Shown in pieces: positions 63,035 to 64,000 of a stretch of 64,000 bases of DNA. The notes below the pieces were generated by a model. It did not search any database, had not been told where the DNA came from, and saw only the letters and a program-made list of their open reading frames with translations. The DNA comes from Meconema thalassinum (lineage: Eukaryota > Arthropoda > Insecta > Orthoptera > Tettigoniidae). A program made the position numbers and the translations under genes. Each line of letters starts with the position of its first letter. Positions within the stretch are counted from its first letter, which is position 1. The stretch spans positions 291,209,065 to 291,273,064 of the forward strand of contig OX336395.1 of assembly GCA_946902985.2 (NCBI GenBank), given 5' to 3'.

Positions 63035-63960
63035 TATGCAACGAGCCTATAATGGCAATAATTTCTATTCGACCTACGATGTGAAGTTGAAATCAGGAGC
63101 CGTATAGCCATGGCCAAGCAGGCATTCCGTGAAAAGCATTCTCTAATTTGTCAACGCTCGATGTCCCTCAGCCTTAGAAAACAACATATGGCCAGTTGCA
63201 ATGTACTGCAGTGAGACCTGGACAATGAATAGAGGTGACATTAAACGACTAGAAGCGTTTGAGATGTGGTGTTGGCGCCAAATGGAAAAGATCAGCTGGG
63301 TAGAGAAAATGACCAACATAACTGTGCTGGATCGAATAAAGGAAAAATGGCAAATGATCCGCCAGATATATAGAAGGAGATCCACTTGGCTTGGCCACAG
63401 GTTACGACATGGTGGCCTGATGATCGACATACTAGAAGGCAAAATACTTGGAAAACGCCCTCGCGGGAGGCCACGGAACACTTTCATGAGATCTTTCCTA
63501 CATAGCTCTGGCCTACGAAGTTATGAAGTGGTCAAAAGGACAGCACAAGACCGAACAACGTGGAAAAGACTAATTGTAGGGGCAAACCAGTCGCTTGACT
63601 GAAAAACATGATGATGATAGGAGTGTCTTAATTACCATTATAGGCGAGCTGCATACGACCGTTTATGTTCGACGATAATTATAACTATTTTATGTTCGAA
63701 CATAAATATTCATAAATATCTGTCGAGATCTCACCAGTTTTATGTACTGAACAGAGCGCATGGGACACAGAGAATACCTTGTATTTGACCATGGCCTCCT
63801 GGAATACCCCACTATGACACTAGACACGCAGTGAAATTTAAAATGGAAGTGAGCGCAGGTGCGATGCTATCCTCACCTAATTGGTCACACAACTGTTTCT
63901 TGTGCTCTGATTGGTGGGAGAAACTGTATCATAATGAAAACTTGTACTAAAATATATTAT
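63035..63960. mobile_element. family P element, copy 3, split by a LINE
   Basis: GCAACGAGCCTATAATGGCAATAA at 63037-63060 and, from 63622, GTGTCTTAATTACCATTATAG, ATTATAACTATTTTATGTTC, CCTAATTGGTCACACAACTG and GGTGGGAGAAACTGTATCAT match copies 1 and 2. The LINE fragment replaced the palindromic centre. The right terminus is beyond recognition or past the window. Confidence 0.65.
63061..63620 (+). pseudogene. LINE 3' end in family P copy 3
   Basis: IAMAKQAFREKHSLICQRSM near 63105, then ORF 63201-63602: YCSETWTMNRGDIKRLEAFE, MWCWRQMEKISWVEKMTNIT, RRRSTWLGHRLRHGGLMIDI, LGKRPRGRPRNTFMRSF and VKRTAQDRTTWKRLIVGANQ, ending at a stop and ATGATGATAG tail. It is the same C-terminal module as the other LINEs (ETWT - RLEAFEMWC - GHxLRHxG - GRPR) but another family. 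5'-truncated; a frameshift lies between 63180 and 63205. Confidence 0.85.
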
Positions 63961-64000
63961 GGATTAGCAATCCATTAACCTTCATGTTAACAAAACTTAA

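Overview
The window is animal nuclear DNA: AT-rich, without operons, and packed with arthropod-type transposable elements (mariner, pogo-like, hAT, Helitron, Penelope-like, several LINEs, at least five tRNA-headed SINEs). The combination of tRNA-headed SINEs, LINE 3' ends with trinucleotide tails and long nested repeats looks most like a large-genome insect, probably polyneopteran. That placement is an inference and was not tested against any database. I found no intact host protein gene. The only non-transposon coding homology is a broken F-box gene piece resembling FBXO36 at 60935-61345.

Layout. 0-2 kb: a decayed mariner, then a GCGGAT-rich terminal-inverted-repeat element split by a LINE. 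2-7 kb: LINE ends and an unassigned 1.5 kb inverted-repeat element. 7-12 kb: an LTR-like stretch, a long SINE, an IS630/Tc1-type transposase remnant, a nested SINE and a LINE. 12-16.7 kb: two Helitrons, a hammerhead-bearing repeat and more SINEs. 17-19.4 kb: a Penelope-like inverted repeat with a hammerhead ribozyme motif in each arm, invaded by a 1.5 kb subrepeat element. 19.6-23 kb: three Helitron copies joined head to tail on the minus strand. 24-25.6 kb: a 701 bp tandem duplication. 26-30.4 kb: a 4.4 kb Helitron with about 490 bp internal repeats and a nested element. 30.6-42.7 kb: palindromes, inverted-repeat elements, LINEs, two further Helitrons (one with its empty site preserved next door), a hAT inside a LINE and a pogo-like MITE. 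43-48 kb: a LINE, a second hammerhead, a mariner deletion derivative and tandem LINE ends. 48-55 kb: satellite-like repeats, a SINE, a subrepeat element full of GCCGCCAT motifs and the longest reverse transcriptase remnant. 56-64 kb: a hAT, a pogo-like transposase inside the third GCGGAT element, mariner debris, the F-box piece, a complete 716 bp SINE and a LINE inside an inverted-repeat element.

The most interesting signal is catalytic RNA. Two Penelope-type minimal type I hammerhead motifs (19245-19288 and 44071-44113) have full cores and pairable stems I, II and III. The opposite arm of the inverted repeat (17071-17114, minus) carries a third with one stem I mismatch. Two further type III-like motifs (13395-13460, 7389-7459) are partly decayed. 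Many insertions can be dated relative to one another because target-site duplications or empty sites are visible inside the window.
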